64,000 nucleotides of DNA. It comes from Thermus antranikianii DSM 12462 (GTDB lineage Bacteria > Deinococcota > Deinococci > Deinococcales > Thermaceae). Shown here piece after piece: positions 9,059 through 17,322 of the stretch. Under the pieces are notes generated by a model that was given only the letters and a program-made list of their open reading frames with translations, made no database searches and was not told the origin of the DNA. Every line of letters starts with the position of its first letter. The first letter of the stretch is position 1. A program made the translations under genes and the position numbers. The stretch is taken from NCBI RefSeq assembly GCF_000423905.1, contig NZ_AUIW01000012.1, positions 1-64,000 of the forward strand, in the 5' to 3' direction.

Positions 9059-9256
9059 GTGAGGGTCGTTCTGCGCCTACCCGAGCGCAAGGAGGTGGAG
9101 GTCCGGGGGGATAGACCCCTTAAGGAGGTCCTCCGGGAGCTGGGGCTCAACCCGGAGACCGTGGTGGCCGTGCGGGGGGAGGAGCTCCTCACCCTGGAGG
9201 AGCGGGTGGGGGAGGAGGAGACCATAGAGGTCCTCTCCGCCATCTCTGGAGGCTAG
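9059..9256 (+). CDS. ttuB: TtuB, ubiquitin-like sulfur carrier for tRNA 2-thiolation
   Basis: This is a 65-residue beta-grasp sulfur carrier ending in the essential Gly-Gly (AISGG). After adenylation its C terminus becomes a thiocarboxylate and donates sulfur to TtuA for 2-thioribothymidine at tRNA position 54, which stabilises tRNA at high temperature. In Thermus thermophilus TtuB is also known to be conjugated to proteins in ubiquitin fashion. Start is a GTG 4 bases after the acuC stop, and ttuA begins 1 base after its stop. The size, the GG tail and the adjacency to TtuA make the assignment strong. Confidence 0.9.
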   Translation: MRVVLRLPERKEVEVRGDRPLKEVLRELGLNPETVVAVRGEELLTLEERVGEEETIEVLSAISGG

Positions 9257-9257
9257 G

Positions 9258-10223
9258 ATGGTCTGCAAGGTCTGCGGGGAAAAGGCCCAGGTGGAGGTGC
9301 GCTCCCGGGGCCTGGCCCTTTGCAAGGGGCACTACCTGGACTGGTTCGTGAAGGAAACCGAGCGGGCCATCCGCCGCCACCGCATGCTCTCCCCGGGGGA
9401 GCGGGTGCTGGTAGCCGTCTCCGGCGGCAAGGACTCCCTGGCCCTATGGGATGTCCTCCACCGCCTGGGCTACCAGGCGGTGGGCCTGCACCTCCAGCTG
9501 GGGATTGGGGCCTATTCCGAGAGGAGCCTCGAGGTCACCCGTCGCTTCGCCCAGGAGCGGGGGCTGGAGCTTTGGGTGGTGGACCTCAAGGAGGCCTACG
9601 GCTTCGGGGTGCCGGAGCTGGCCCAGCTTTCGGGGCGGGTGGCCTGCTCCGCCTGCGGGCTTTCCAAGCGCTACATCATCAACCAGGTGGCGGTGGAGGG
9701 GGGGTTCAGGGTGGTGGCCACGGGCCACAACCTGGACGATGAGGCCGCGGTGCTCTTCGGCAACCTCCTCAACCCCCAGGAGGATGCCCTGGCCCGCCAG
9801 GGGCCCCTCCTGCCGGAGAAACCGGGCCTGGCCGCCCGCATCAAGCCCTTCTACCGCTTCAGCGAGCGGGAAGTCCTCTCCTATGCCCTCCTGAGGGGTA
9901 TCCGCTACCTGCACGAGGAGTGCCCCAACGCCAAGGGGGCCAAGAGCCTCCTTTACAAGGAGGCCCTAAACCTGGTGGAGCGGGAGATGCCCGGGGCCAA
10001 GCTGCGCTTCCTGGAGGGTTTTCTGGATAGGATCCAGCCTCGCTTGCAGGTGGCCGAGGAAGTGCGGTTGCGGGAGTGCGAGCGCTGCGGCTACCCCACC
10101 ACGGGGGCGGTGTGTTCCTTCTGCCGCATGTGGGATGGGGTGTACCGGCGGGCCAAGAAGCGGCGCCTTCTCCCGGAGGAGGCCGAGTTCCACCCCCTGG
10201 CGCCGGTGGCGCGCCTGGGATAG
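9258..10223 (+). CDS. ttuA: TtuA, tRNA-5-methyluridine(54) 2-sulfurtransferase
   Basis: This is an ATP-dependent tRNA thiolase of 321 residues. An N-terminal zinc finger (C3, C6, C22, H25) precedes the PP-loop SGGKDS (55-60). C130, C133 and C221 match the cysteines that hold the catalytic Fe-S cluster in characterised TtuA, and a C-terminal CERCGYPTTGAVCSFC zinc site is present. The enzyme adenylates C2 of U54 and accepts sulfur from thiocarboxylated TtuB encoded immediately upstream. The start ATG lies directly after the ttuB stop, so the pair is an operon. All key residues are intact. Confidence 0.93.
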   Translation: MVCKVCGEKAQVEVRSRGLALCKGHYLDWFVKETERAIRRHRMLSPGERVLVAVSGGKDSLALWDVLHRLGYQAVGLHLQLGIGAYSERSLEVTRRFAQERGLELWVVDLKEAYGFGVPELAQLSGRVACSACGLSKRYIINQVAVEGGFRVVATGHNLDDEAAVLFGNLLNPQEDALARQGPLLPEKPGLAARIKPFYRFSEREVLSYALLRGIRYLHEECPNAKGAKSLLYKEALNLVEREMPGAKLRFLEGFLDRIQPRLQVAEEVRLRECERCGYPTTGAVCSFCRMWDGVYRRAKKRRLLPEEAEFHPLAPVARLG

Positions 10224-10363
10224 GAAAATCCCCCGGGGCTGCTTCCTAGGGTTGTTGGTGGGCGGGGGGTGACTAAGTTTAGGAGGCCTGGGGAAAACCG
10301 ATGACGGTTCCCTCCCCTGGGCTTTCGGCTCCACCCTCACAAGATCAAGGTGGGATGGTGCTA

Positions 10364-10849
10364 CTATCCTCCCCCATCGTGTCCCCCCGGGGGCTGGCAT
10401 AGTGCCTCGAGGCCCTCGAGAAGGTAACGCTTCAGGGGCATAAAGCCTAGGAGTGCAAGAAGCGCTCCCCCTACGAGCAAAGGGGGTTCTAGATGCAAAA
10501 CCCCCAGCCAAAACAGAAAAACCCCCGTGCCCCAGGGAAGCACCAGAAGGGTTACCCACTGGAAGCGGTAGGAGCCCCACCATAGGGGAAAGCGGAGGGA
10601 ACTTCTGTTCAGGAGCTCTCCTCCCAGAAAGAAAGCTCCTAGGGGAGGTAGGAATGCGAGGGCTGCCTTGGGACCCTTCTCGATCCAGGACCAGAGAAAG
10701 CCCATAAGCATGATGAGGAGCGTGAGGAAGGGTACCCTATGCCGGCGCCTGGTTAAGAGGGATTTATAAGGAGTAGGGGCCCAAAAGAGGATGGCGTAGG
10801 CGAGGAGGGGAGGGAAGAGGGCCGAGAGGTAGAACAAACAGGCCGACAT
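10364..10849 (-). CDS. Small polytopic membrane protein of unknown function
   Basis: I do not recognise this 161-residue protein. It has about four to five hydrophobic segments (near residues 3-22, 39-57, 63-76, 94-116 and 122-140), a basic patch RRRHR after the first helix and a short soluble Gly/His tail. On the minus strand TAAACT ends 7 bases before the ATG, which points to a leaderless promoter. The downstream gap to ttuA (10224-10363) holds no gene, and convergent readthrough from ttuA is possible. It may be genus-restricted. Confidence 0.6.
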   Translation of the reverse strand: MSACLFYLSALFPPLLAYAILFWAPTPYKSLLTRRRHRVPFLTLLIMLMGFLWSWIEKGPKAALAFLPPLGAFFLGGELLNRSSLRFPLWWGSYRFQWVTLLVLPWGTGVFLFWLGVLHLEPPLLVGGALLALLGFMPLKRYLLEGLEALCQPPGGHDGGG

Positions 10850-11014
10850 GGAGGTTAGTTTACGGGGTGACTCCCTGCGGTTTAAGAGTTTTGTAAGTCG
10901 ATGGTCCTACCATAAGGGTTAACGAGAGGTGGTATCCCTCTCTCGGCCAGGGTTTCGGGCAACGCCTGGTGCGTGGGTTCGGAGCCCAGTTTTGGGAACA
11001 GGAGGTGACGGTCA
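10850..11014. other. Intergenic region between divergent membrane-protein and lipoprotein genes
   Basis: This 165-bp AT-richer gap holds the GTTTAAG-N3-TTTGTAAG motif at 10880-10897, a possible hairpin CGAGAG/CTCTCG around 10923-10946, and an excellent Shine-Dalgarno AGGAGGTGA at 11001-11009 before the lipoprotein ATG. I do not recognise a known riboswitch. Confidence 0.45.
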
Positions 11015-13378
11015 ATGGTGGCTCGGGTTCTTCTTGGGGTCTTGATGGCAGGTATGCTGGTGCTCGCGGGTTGTGGAAGGCAAGCAGCGGTACCTCCTCC
11101 TCGCAACTACTTTTCCGAATTTTTCCAGCAGGCGAGCATCCCGGTGAATGCTGTAACGGTAAACGTTCAGCTTCCCACTAGCCTTCAGCTTGCGGTCACC
11201 AGCGGCCTTAAACCGACTCCCGTGCAAACCCTGAGTGCGGGTTCCTATTTGGTGGGAAGCCCTGAGGGCTTCTACTCGGTTGCAAAGGCTTACAGCGTGC
11301 CCAAGAACGACGAAGATCCCATCCTTCTGCTGGGGGCGGCCCTTATCAAGCCGGGAGACAGGCAGGTGGCCATTGATGTAGAGAGCACGGCCATCCACAT
11401 GGTTGCTTACTGGGACTGGATAGACTGGGTGATGCTTGGTCTTCCCTCCCTAGAGGCGGCCGAAAACCTGGTGCGGCAGCACCCCCGTTACGGTGAGCTG
11501 GTAGGCAGGATACGAGATGCGTTGCTACGTAACCAAAGCCCCTATGAGGACGAGGAAATCATTTCCCTTAGTGCTGAGATCGCAGGTGATCTTGTCGCTG
11601 ACCGGATTGTCAGCCTGCCGAACACAGTAGAGCCTCAGACCCAGCATCGAGCGCTTCCAACCCTCAGCTTTGTTGGGAGCGGCCTCGAGGTGACCAATAA
11701 CACTGCCATCACATGGGCTGTAGGCTGGATGGATTATAATGAAGAACGCATTCTCTTCTCGAGGGCCGAGATTCTCCCTGAGGCAGATTTGTCTTTACGG
11801 TGGCTTACGGGTCCTTCCAAAAAGGTGTTGGGCCTCTCTGGTTCTCCAGGAGATAGATACCTGCTATGCCTGGTGCCTTCAGCGCCTGGGGGCTGGGCTC
11901 CAACCAACGGGAATTTCCCCCTCCAGGATCTCCTGCATGTCCTAAACGGTGAAGCCACCAGGAGGGGGTGGGTTGAGGCTGGGCTTCTGGCGGCGGGGTT
12001 TATTCCAGGGGTGGGTGTAGTTGCGGACTTTGCGGATGCAGCCCTGGACCAGGATGTGGTGTCGATGTTAGCTGCAACTGCCAACGCTGGAGTGGAGGTT
12101 TACTTACACGATGTAGATAGAAGTATACAAGAAACTCAAGACAAGCTAAACCTCCATAGGATAAAGCTCCAGGCCGCAAGAGATGCTCTGGATAAAATAC
12201 GTGCGGAACTCGGCGACCCAAACCTGAGAAAGAGTGAGGATGCCCAGTGGAAGAAGCTTGCGGATAAGTATAAGGCTCAATTGATAGAATTGCAGGAAAC
12301 TTACAAGAAAATGGGCAAACTTTCTGGCAGCCTCTTTAACCAAGATGGAAGCGTAAACAAAAGATATTACTCATTAGTCGGTGAGCCTGTGCTAAAGTGG
12401 GAAGCAGGAAGCTTGCGTAGGCAGATTGTTCTTGAGGAATGGGCGGCACAGCGGATTGAGCAGAAATTAGGAAGACTCAAGGGCATCAAGTCTTTCGGGC
12501 GCTTCTTGGTGGTGCCTTCAGTTTTCGATGCCCTGGCTTTTGTCTACGACGTCGTGGCCTACAGCAACCTCTATGCTTGCTACGAGGTGCGGACAAATTC
12601 CCGCGGCATCCGCTACACCTTGGGTCCTAACATGGAGGTCACACCCGCCCAAATCTCCAATGGTAAGAAGGATGAAACTTATGTCTTCCGCATCAAGGTT
12701 CTGCACCTGATAGAGCAGACGGCCAACTTCTCCCTAAGCTGGAATTTCGGTGATGGCGCCACGGGAAGCCGGAATGTTAGTGCTGGGCGTAGTCCTCATG
12801 AGGAAAGCATTTCCCACGCTTACAAGGATTCTGGTGCCTACGGGCTAACCATTCAGCTCACTGCAGGGGCAAACAAGGTTAGCCAGGTGATTCCCATTTA
12901 CATTGAGATGCCCGAGCAAAGCAACGATTACAACCTGAACATCTGCAATGTCTGGCGGGCTGCCAACAGCGGGGGTTACGGGATTACCCGGGACGATTGG
13001 GATATCAGTGCCATTCCCGATGGGGCTGTATTCGACATCGCCTTTGACACATACTCCATACCCGACCGCATCTTTGTGGAGTACCCCGTGGGTACACAGG
13101 TACTCGATACGGGTTGGCGGGGTGATAGTTGGTACAACGGCGATCCCAAGTACCCTGGGGGCATCTCTGGGCCGGGCATGGGGCAGTTTGACAACATCTT
13201 CCGCAAGATAGCGGGACAGGACACCTTTAGGGTGATAGTGGTGGGGCCTGATACGGGTACTGCCTGGGACTACCGCATTCGTTGCCGTACGGGCACGTCT
13301 TCTCAGTCTCTGGGTCCAGCCGAGGTATCCCCTGATCCCGAGGTCCAGCGCCTCTTCCGCCCCAATCCCGAGCGCTAG
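11015..13378 (+). CDS. Large predicted lipoprotein with coiled coil and PKD-like domain
   Basis: This is a predicted surface or periplasmic lipoprotein of 787 residues. The N terminus has a lipobox (VLAGC, Cys about 19) after a hydrophobic stretch. A helical, charged coiled-coil region follows near residues 370-440 (RSIQETQDKLNLHRIKL onward), then a short hydrophobic stretch, then a PKD-type beta domain with WNFGDG and the SHAYKDSGAYGLTIQLT strand pattern near 570-630. The C-terminal 150 residues have no match I recognise. Codon use is visibly less GC-rich than in neighbours, especially 12060-12500, which suggests acquisition or rapid evolution. It has a strong ribosome-binding site. Function is unknown; a role in adhesion or the envelope is only a guess. 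Confidence 0.75.
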   Translation: MVARVLLGVLMAGMLVLAGCGRQAAVPPPRNYFSEFFQQASIPVNAVTVNVQLPTSLQLAVTSGLKPTPVQTLSAGSYLVGSPEGFYSVAKAYSVPKNDEDPILLLGAALIKPGDRQVAIDVESTAIHMVAYWDWIDWVMLGLPSLEAAENLVRQHPRYGELVGRIRDALLRNQSPYEDEEIISLSAEIAGDLVADRIVSLPNTVEPQTQHRALPTLSFVGSGLEVTNNTAITWAVGWMDYNEERILFSRAEILPEADLSLRWLTGPSKKVLGLSGSPGDRYLLCLVPSAPGGWAPTNGNFPLQDLLHVLNGEATRRGWVEAGLLAAGFIPGVGVVADFADAALDQDVVSMLAATANAGVEVYLHDVDRSIQETQDKLNLHRIKLQAARDALDKIRAELGDPNLRKSEDAQWKKLADKYKAQLIELQETYKKMGKLSGSLFNQDGSVNKRYYSLVGEPVLKWEAGSLRRQIVLEEWAAQRIEQKLGRLKGIKSFGRFLVVPSVFDALAFVYDVVAYSNLYACYEVRTNSRGIRYTLGPNMEVTPAQISNGKKDETYVFRIKVLHLIEQTANFSLSWNFGDGATGSRNVSAGRSPHEESISHAYKDSGAYGLTIQLTAGANKVSQVIPIYIEMPEQSNDYNLNICNVWRAANSGGYGITRDDWDISAIPDGAVFDIAFDTYSIPDRIFVEYPVGTQVLDTGWRGDSWYNGDPKYPGGISGPGMGQFDNIFRKIAGQDTFRVIVVGPDTGTAWDYRIRCRTGTSSQSLGPAEVSPDPEVQRLFRPNPER

Positions 13379-13408
13379 CGGGCTTTAGCCCCGCAACGCC
13401 TCAGCCCT

Positions 13409-13457
13409 CCACCCCTTGGGGTGGTGGGGGGTTGGGTTTTCTCCGCCCCCTTGAGGG
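13409..13457 (+). terminator. Candidate terminator hairpins after the lipoprotein gene
   Basis: CCACCCC/GGGGTGG (13409-13424) is followed by a T-containing tract (GTTGGGTTTTCTCC), then a second GCCCC/GGGGC hairpin. U-richness is weak, so confidence is moderate. Confidence 0.4.
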
Positions 13458-13542
13458 GCGATGGGGAGGTTCAAACGTCGGCATTCCTCTCCACGGGCCC
13501 ACAGGTGCACGGGGAGGCTAGGGAGTGGGTCCAGGTAAACCC

Positions 13543-13570
13543 AAGACAAATCCCCGGGCGTTTCCCGGGG
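13543..13570 (-). terminator. Terminator of the tRNA-Cys/tRNA-Val transcript
   Basis: On the minus strand a 7-bp stem (CCCCGGG, loop AAACG, CCCGGGG; 13552-13570) is followed by ATTTGTCTT just after the tRNA-Val gene. Confidence 0.7.
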
Positions 13571-13575
13571 GTTCT

Positions 13576-13652
13576 TGGTGGGCGCGAGTGGACTTGAACC
13601 ACCGACCCCTACCGTGTCAAGGTAGTGCTCTGGCCACCTGAGCTACGCGCCC
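13576..13652 (-). tRNA. tRNA-Val (GAC)
   Basis: A 77-nt cloverleaf with acceptor GGGCGCG/CGCGCCC, anticodon loop TTGACAC (anticodon GAC), a GGTTCAA T-loop and encoded CCA. It is the second gene of a tRNA pair. Confidence 0.95.
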
Positions 13653-13658
13653 ATGCTT

Positions 13659-13733
<75 letters not shown>

Positions 13734-13745
13734 AAGCCGTAAGGT

Positions 13746-13775
13746 ATGGTAGCACGCGGGGAAAAGGCCTGTCAA
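13746..13775 (-). promoter_or_regulatory. Sigma-A promoter for tRNA-Cys/tRNA-Val
   Basis: A perfect -35 TTGACA (complement of 13770-13775), an 18-bp spacer and -10 TACCAT (complement of 13746-13751) lie directly upstream of tRNA-Cys. It is the clearest two-box promoter in the window. Confidence 0.8.
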
Positions 13776-13816
13776 GAAAGGCCATTCTCATGAGTAAAGT
13801 GCTATGATGCCAGAGA

Positions 13817-15250
13817 ATGGCTGAGGTTTTTGTTCGCCTGCGCAGAGGAAGGTGGCCTCTTTCCAAGGGGCTTCTGGTGGAGGCGCTTTTGCCCTTGGGG
13901 GTGCCCCTCGAGGCCGCCCAAGCCGTGGCCCACACCGTGGAGGAGAGGTTGAAGGCGGAGGGGCAGCTGGCCGTGCCCCCTCGGGTCTTGCGCCGGGTTT
14001 TCTTGGAGGAGGTGGCCCGGGCCCTGGGGGAGGAGGTGGCGGATAGGCTTTCCAGGCAGACCCTTCCCTTTGAGGAGATCCTGGTGCTCCAGGGGAGGAA
14101 GCGCCGTCCCTTTTCCAAAGGGCTTCTGGCGAGGAGCCTCGAGGAGGCGGGTTTTTCCTTGAAGGAAGCCCACGACCTGGCCAAGGAAGTGGAAGGGTAT
14201 CTCAGGCAGGAAGGGGTCAGGCAGATCTCCGCCCGCCGCTTGGAAGAGGTGGTGGCCCAGGTGGTGGGCCGGGCCCTGGGCAAGGGGGCTCGCAGGCGCT
14301 ACCTCCAGCGCCAGGCCTTCGCCGGGGAGCTTTTCGTGGAGGAGGAAAGCGGCGAACCTCGGATGCCTTTCTCCAAAGGTATCCTGGCCCAGTCCCTGAT
14401 GGGCATTGGCTTTTCCCCCGAGCGGGCATACGGGCTTGCCCGGGAGATGGAAAGGGCCCTGCGCCAGGAGGGGCGGAGGGTAATTCGGCGGAATGAGCTT
14501 CGGGAAAGGGTGTACCAGGCCCTTCTAAAGGAGGCGGGGGAGGAGGTGGCCAGGCGGTACCTGCTCCTTAGAAGCCTGAGGCGAAGCGCCCGCCCGGTGC
14601 ACATCCTCATCGGTGGGGTGACTGGGGTGGGAAAGAGCGTGCTGGCCTCGGCCCTGGCCTACCGCTTGGGCATCACCCACATCGTCCCCTCCGATGCCGT
14701 GCGGGAGGTCTTCCGGGCCTCCCTTTCCCAGGATCTCCTTCCCACCTTGCACCTTTCCACCTTTGAGGCCTGGAAAGCCCTTCTGCCGGACCTGAGCGGG
14801 GAGGAAAGCCATGAGGTGCGGGTGATGCGGGGCTTTTTGGACCAGGTGGCCCGGGTGGCGGTGGGCTTGCGGGCTATTCAGGAGCGAAGCGCCCTCGAGG
14901 GGACCTCCATCGTTCTGGAAGGGGTTCACGTGGTCCCCCGTTACCTGGACCATCCTTACCGGGAGCGGGTCCTCACTGTACCCATGCTGGTGGTGCTTCA
15001 GGACGAGAAGCTTCACCGGGACCGCTTTCTCCTTAGGGACCGGGAGACGGCCCACGCCCGGCCGCAGGAGAAATATCTCACCCATTTCGCCGAAATCCGC
15101 CTCATCCAGGAGCACCTCCTCCGCTGGGCCCAGGAGGAGGGGATCCCCGTCATCCCTGGCGAGGATCTGGATGAGGCGGTGGAGAAGGCCTTGGAGGTCC
15201 TGGTGGCCTACCTCGAGGCCCATAGCTCCCGGGAGGTGGCCCGTGCTTGA
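13817..15250 (+). CDS. 2-phosphoglycerate-kinase-like P-loop kinase with three ATP-cone-like repeats
   Basis: The C-terminal half (from about residue 258) resembles the archaeal-type 2-phosphoglycerate kinase family: Walker A GGVTGVGKS (266-274), then SDAVREVFR and EGVHVVPRY. Upstream lie three internal repeats, each opening with a PxSKGLL/PFSKGIL-type motif and built like the regulatory ATP-cone: about residues 5-77, 88-160 and 171-248. Length is 477 residues. The family makes 2,3-diphosphoglycerate from 2-phosphoglycerate in methanogens; the bacterial substrate is not established. Start is the ATG at 13817, with TATGAT 8 bases upstream. The next gene overlaps its stop. Confidence 0.8.
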   Translation: MAEVFVRLRRGRWPLSKGLLVEALLPLGVPLEAAQAVAHTVEERLKAEGQLAVPPRVLRRVFLEEVARALGEEVADRLSRQTLPFEEILVLQGRKRRPFSKGLLARSLEEAGFSLKEAHDLAKEVEGYLRQEGVRQISARRLEEVVAQVVGRALGKGARRRYLQRQAFAGELFVEEESGEPRMPFSKGILAQSLMGIGFSPERAYGLAREMERALRQEGRRVIRRNELRERVYQALLKEAGEEVARRYLLLRSLRRSARPVHILIGGVTGVGKSVLASALAYRLGITHIVPSDAVREVFRASLSQDLLPTLHLSTFEAWKALLPDLSGEESHEVRVMRGFLDQVARVAVGLRAIQERSALEGTSIVLEGVHVVPRYLDHPYRERVLTVPMLVVLQDEKLHRDRFLLRDRETAHARPQEKYLTHFAEIRLIQEHLLRWAQEEGIPVIPGEDLDEAVEKALEVLVAYLEAHSSREVARA

Positions 15251-15581
15251 GGTGCTGGGGTTTTTGCTCCTCCTCTTCCTGGCCTTCCGCTGGCAGAACC
15301 GCCTTCCCCTCTGGGCCTTGGGGATCTGGGTTAATCTCATCTGGTTTATGTATCAAAACGAACTGGGCTCGGGGTGGCTGGCCTACCTAAAGGGCCTTGG
15401 TGCAGGAATCTTCCTGGCGGCGGGTTACGGCAGGCCGGGCTTGGTCTGGGCCCTCACCCCTTGGCCCCTCCTCCTCTACTTGCGCCTGGATGTTCGGGAA
15501 CTCCTCCTTTACCTACCCTCCCTGGGGGAGGGGATGCTCCTTGGAACCCTCCTCTACCTGGCGGGCTTTCGCAAGCGGTAG
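15243..15581 (+). CDS. Small membrane protein, 112 aa
   Basis: I do not recognise this protein. It has three to four hydrophobic segments (VLGFLLLLFLAF near the N terminus, LWALGIWVNLIWFMY, GLGAGIFLAAGY, and a C-terminal LLYLPSLGEGMLLGTLLYLAG). I choose the GTG at 15243 because it overlaps the kinase stop by 8 bases and follows GGGAGGTGG; longer upstream readings are antisense-like Arg/Trp runs. It converges with the next minus-strand gene and overlaps its 3' end by 28 bp. Confidence 0.6.
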   Translation: MLEVLGFLLLLFLAFRWQNRLPLWALGIWVNLIWFMYQNELGSGWLAYLKGLGAGIFLAAGYGRPGLVWALTPWPLLLYLRLDVRELLLYLPSLGEGMLLGTLLYLAGFRKR

Positions 15582-15850
15582 ACCAGGTAGGGAAGGCCTA
15601 TCCCCAGGGCACCTCCTGTGAGGAAGGGGATGGGGTGGCCGAAGAGGAGCTGAAGGAGGAAGAGCAAGGCGAAAAGCCCCACAAAGAAGGGCACAAGAAA
15701 GGGCTTCTCCCCATAGGCGACGCCCATGGTGCCCACGAAGAGGCCCACGGCCAGGGCCATTCCCTCCTGGTTGGGGCGTAGGAAGAGGAAGTAGGTGTAG
15801 GCGGCCACACCCAGGAAAGCCAGGCTTTGGGATAGGCGGTTAGGGTTCAT
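15554..15850 (-). CDS. Small membrane protein, 98 aa
   Basis: This is an unrecognised protein with about four transmembrane segments over nearly its full length, including LAFLGVAAYTYFLFL and FLVPFFVGLFALLFLLQLLF, and a short basic C terminus RLRKPAR. Its ATG shares one base with the stop of the upstream gene (TGATG), so the two are translationally coupled. Its 3' end overlaps the convergent 112-aa gene by 28 bp. All three small membrane proteins have similar helical layouts and may form one complex, which is only a guess. Confidence 0.65.
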   Translation of the reverse strand: MNPNRLSQSLAFLGVAAYTYFLFLRPNQEGMALAVGLFVGTMGVAYGEKPFLVPFFVGLFALLFLLQLLFGHPIPFLTGGALGIGLPYLVYRLRKPAR

Positions 15851-16164
15851 CAGGTCCAGTTAAAGCGTTTGACCAGCACCTGGGAAAGGGCCAGGGCCAC
15901 CCCGCCCCAGGCCACCTGGGGCTCCTGCCCCAAAAAGCCCATAACCGCGGAGAAGACCCCCGCCAGGAGGAAGAAGGGGACATACCTCGGGTTTACGGTG
16001 AGGCCCAGGACGAAGGCCACCAGGAACCCCGCTATCCCGGGGGGAAGGGTGGCTCCCAGGACCATAAAGAAAAGCATGAGGGCGATGGTGATGGCCCCTG
16101 CCAGGTAGTAGGCTCCGGGGAAGGGCTCCTTGGGCCTTTTGGGGGTGCTCTTGGCCTCGGACAT
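15850..16164 (-). CDS. Small membrane protein, 104 aa
   Basis: This is an unrecognised protein. A charged N-terminal tail of about 16 residues (MSEAKSTPKRPKEPFP) precedes three or more helices (YYLAGAITIALMLFFMVLGA, IAGFLVAFVLGLTV, FFLLAGVFSAVMGFLG). On the minus strand TAAGCT ends 6 bases before the ATG at 16164, so it is probably leaderless, with its promoter lying partly inside the last codons of thrC. It is followed by the coupled 98-aa gene. Confidence 0.65.
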   Translation of the reverse strand: MSEAKSTPKRPKEPFPGAYYLAGAITIALMLFFMVLGATLPPGIAGFLVAFVLGLTVNPRYVPFFLLAGVFSAVMGFLGQEPQVAWGGVALALSQVLVKRFNWT

Positions 16165-16176
16165 GGCCCAAGCTTA

Positions 16177-17232
16177 TCACAATAGCCCCGCGGCCTCGGC
16201 CACCGCCTCGAGGTTCGCTGGCACCGGGGGTAGAAGCTTGGCCACTTTTTCCGCCGTGGCCGGGTCCTTGAGGCCGTGGCCCGTGAGGGTGAGGACCACG
16301 GTGCTTCCCGGATCCAACCGGTCCTCCCTGAGGAGCTTCCACACCCCGGCCATGGCGGCGGCGGAGGCGGGCTCGCAGAAGATCCCTTCCTCCTGGGCCA
16401 GGTAGCGGTAGGCGAGGAGGATTTCCTCGTCTGTCACCGCCTCTATCGTCCCGCCGGATTCCTCCTTGGCCCGCATGGCTCCTTGCCAGCTGGCCGGGTT
16501 GCCGATGCGGATAGCGGTGGCCAGGGTTTCCGGCTTCTCCACAGGCCGCCCCAGGACTAAGGGGGCAGCGCCCGCCGCCTGGAAGCCCAGCATCCGGGGG
16601 AGGCGGCTCGTCTTGCCCAGGGCGTGGTATTCCTTGTAGCCCATCCAGTGGGCGGTGATATTGCCGGCGTTGCCCACGGGCAGGGCGTGGTAGTGGGGGG
16701 CATCCCCCAGCTCGTCCACCACCTCGAAGGCCAGGGTCTTCTGGCCTTCCAGGCGGTAGGGGTTCAAGGAGTTCACCAAGGCCACGGGATAGGCCTCGGT
16801 GAGGGCCTTGGTAAGGGCCAAGGCCTGGTCAAAGTTGCCTTCGATTTGGATAATCCGCGCTCCATGGACCAGGCTCTGGGCCACCTTGCCCAGGGCCACG
16901 TAGCCCGCGGGCAGGATGACGATGGCCCTTATCCCCGCACGAGCGGCGTAGGCGGCGGCGCTGGCGGCGGTGTTTCCCGTGCTGGCAGCCGCCACCGCCT
17001 TCGCCCCTTCCTCCACCGCCTTGGAAACCGCCAGGGTCATGCCCCGGTCCTTGAAGCTTCCCGTGGGGTTCAGCCCCTCGAACTTGGCATAGAGGCGTAT
17101 GCCCCGTCTTTGGGCTTCCTCAGGGCCTTTTAAGGGTATCAAGGGGGTGGAGCCCTCCAAAAGGGAGATCACGGGCGTGTTGAGGGACACGGGAAGGTGG
17201 GCCCGGTACCGTTCGATGAGGGGAAGCCGCAT
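16177..17232 (-). CDS. thrC: Threonine synthase
   Basis: This PLP enzyme converts O-phospho-L-homoserine to threonine, the last step of the pathway. The 351-residue protein has the PLP lysine in NPTGSFKDRGM (about residues 55-65), the Ser/Thr-rich ASTGNTAASAAAYAARAG phosphate region and the ALPVGNAGNITAHWMGY glycine loop. Length matches the short class without an N-terminal extension. It lies 90 bases downstream of hom in the same direction, so the two form a threonine branch operon. Start is the ATG at 17232. Confidence 0.95.
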   Translation of the reverse strand: MRLPLIERYRAHLPVSLNTPVISLLEGSTPLIPLKGPEEAQRRGIRLYAKFEGLNPTGSFKDRGMTLAVSKAVEEGAKAVAAASTGNTAASAAAYAARAGIRAIVILPAGYVALGKVAQSLVHGARIIQIEGNFDQALALTKALTEAYPVALVNSLNPYRLEGQKTLAFEVVDELGDAPHYHALPVGNAGNITAHWMGYKEYHALGKTSRLPRMLGFQAAGAAPLVLGRPVEKPETLATAIRIGNPASWQGAMRAKEESGGTIEAVTDEEILLAYRYLAQEEGIFCEPASAAAMAGVWKLLREDRLDPGSTVVLTLTGHGLKDPATAEKVAKLLPPVPANLEAVAEAAGLL

Positions 17233-17322
17233 GGGGATATGTTTCCCCCTAGGGGGCTAAGCCGTCAAGGGTTCCGGAAAGCCTTGCTCACGGGGTGGAG
17301 AAGGTCCAGGAAGGGCACGCCC

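Noticed and set aside
10923-10976. Possible riboswitch in the lipoprotein leader
   Set aside because: Only a short hairpin and scattered G/C pairs are present; no known aptamer core was recognised.
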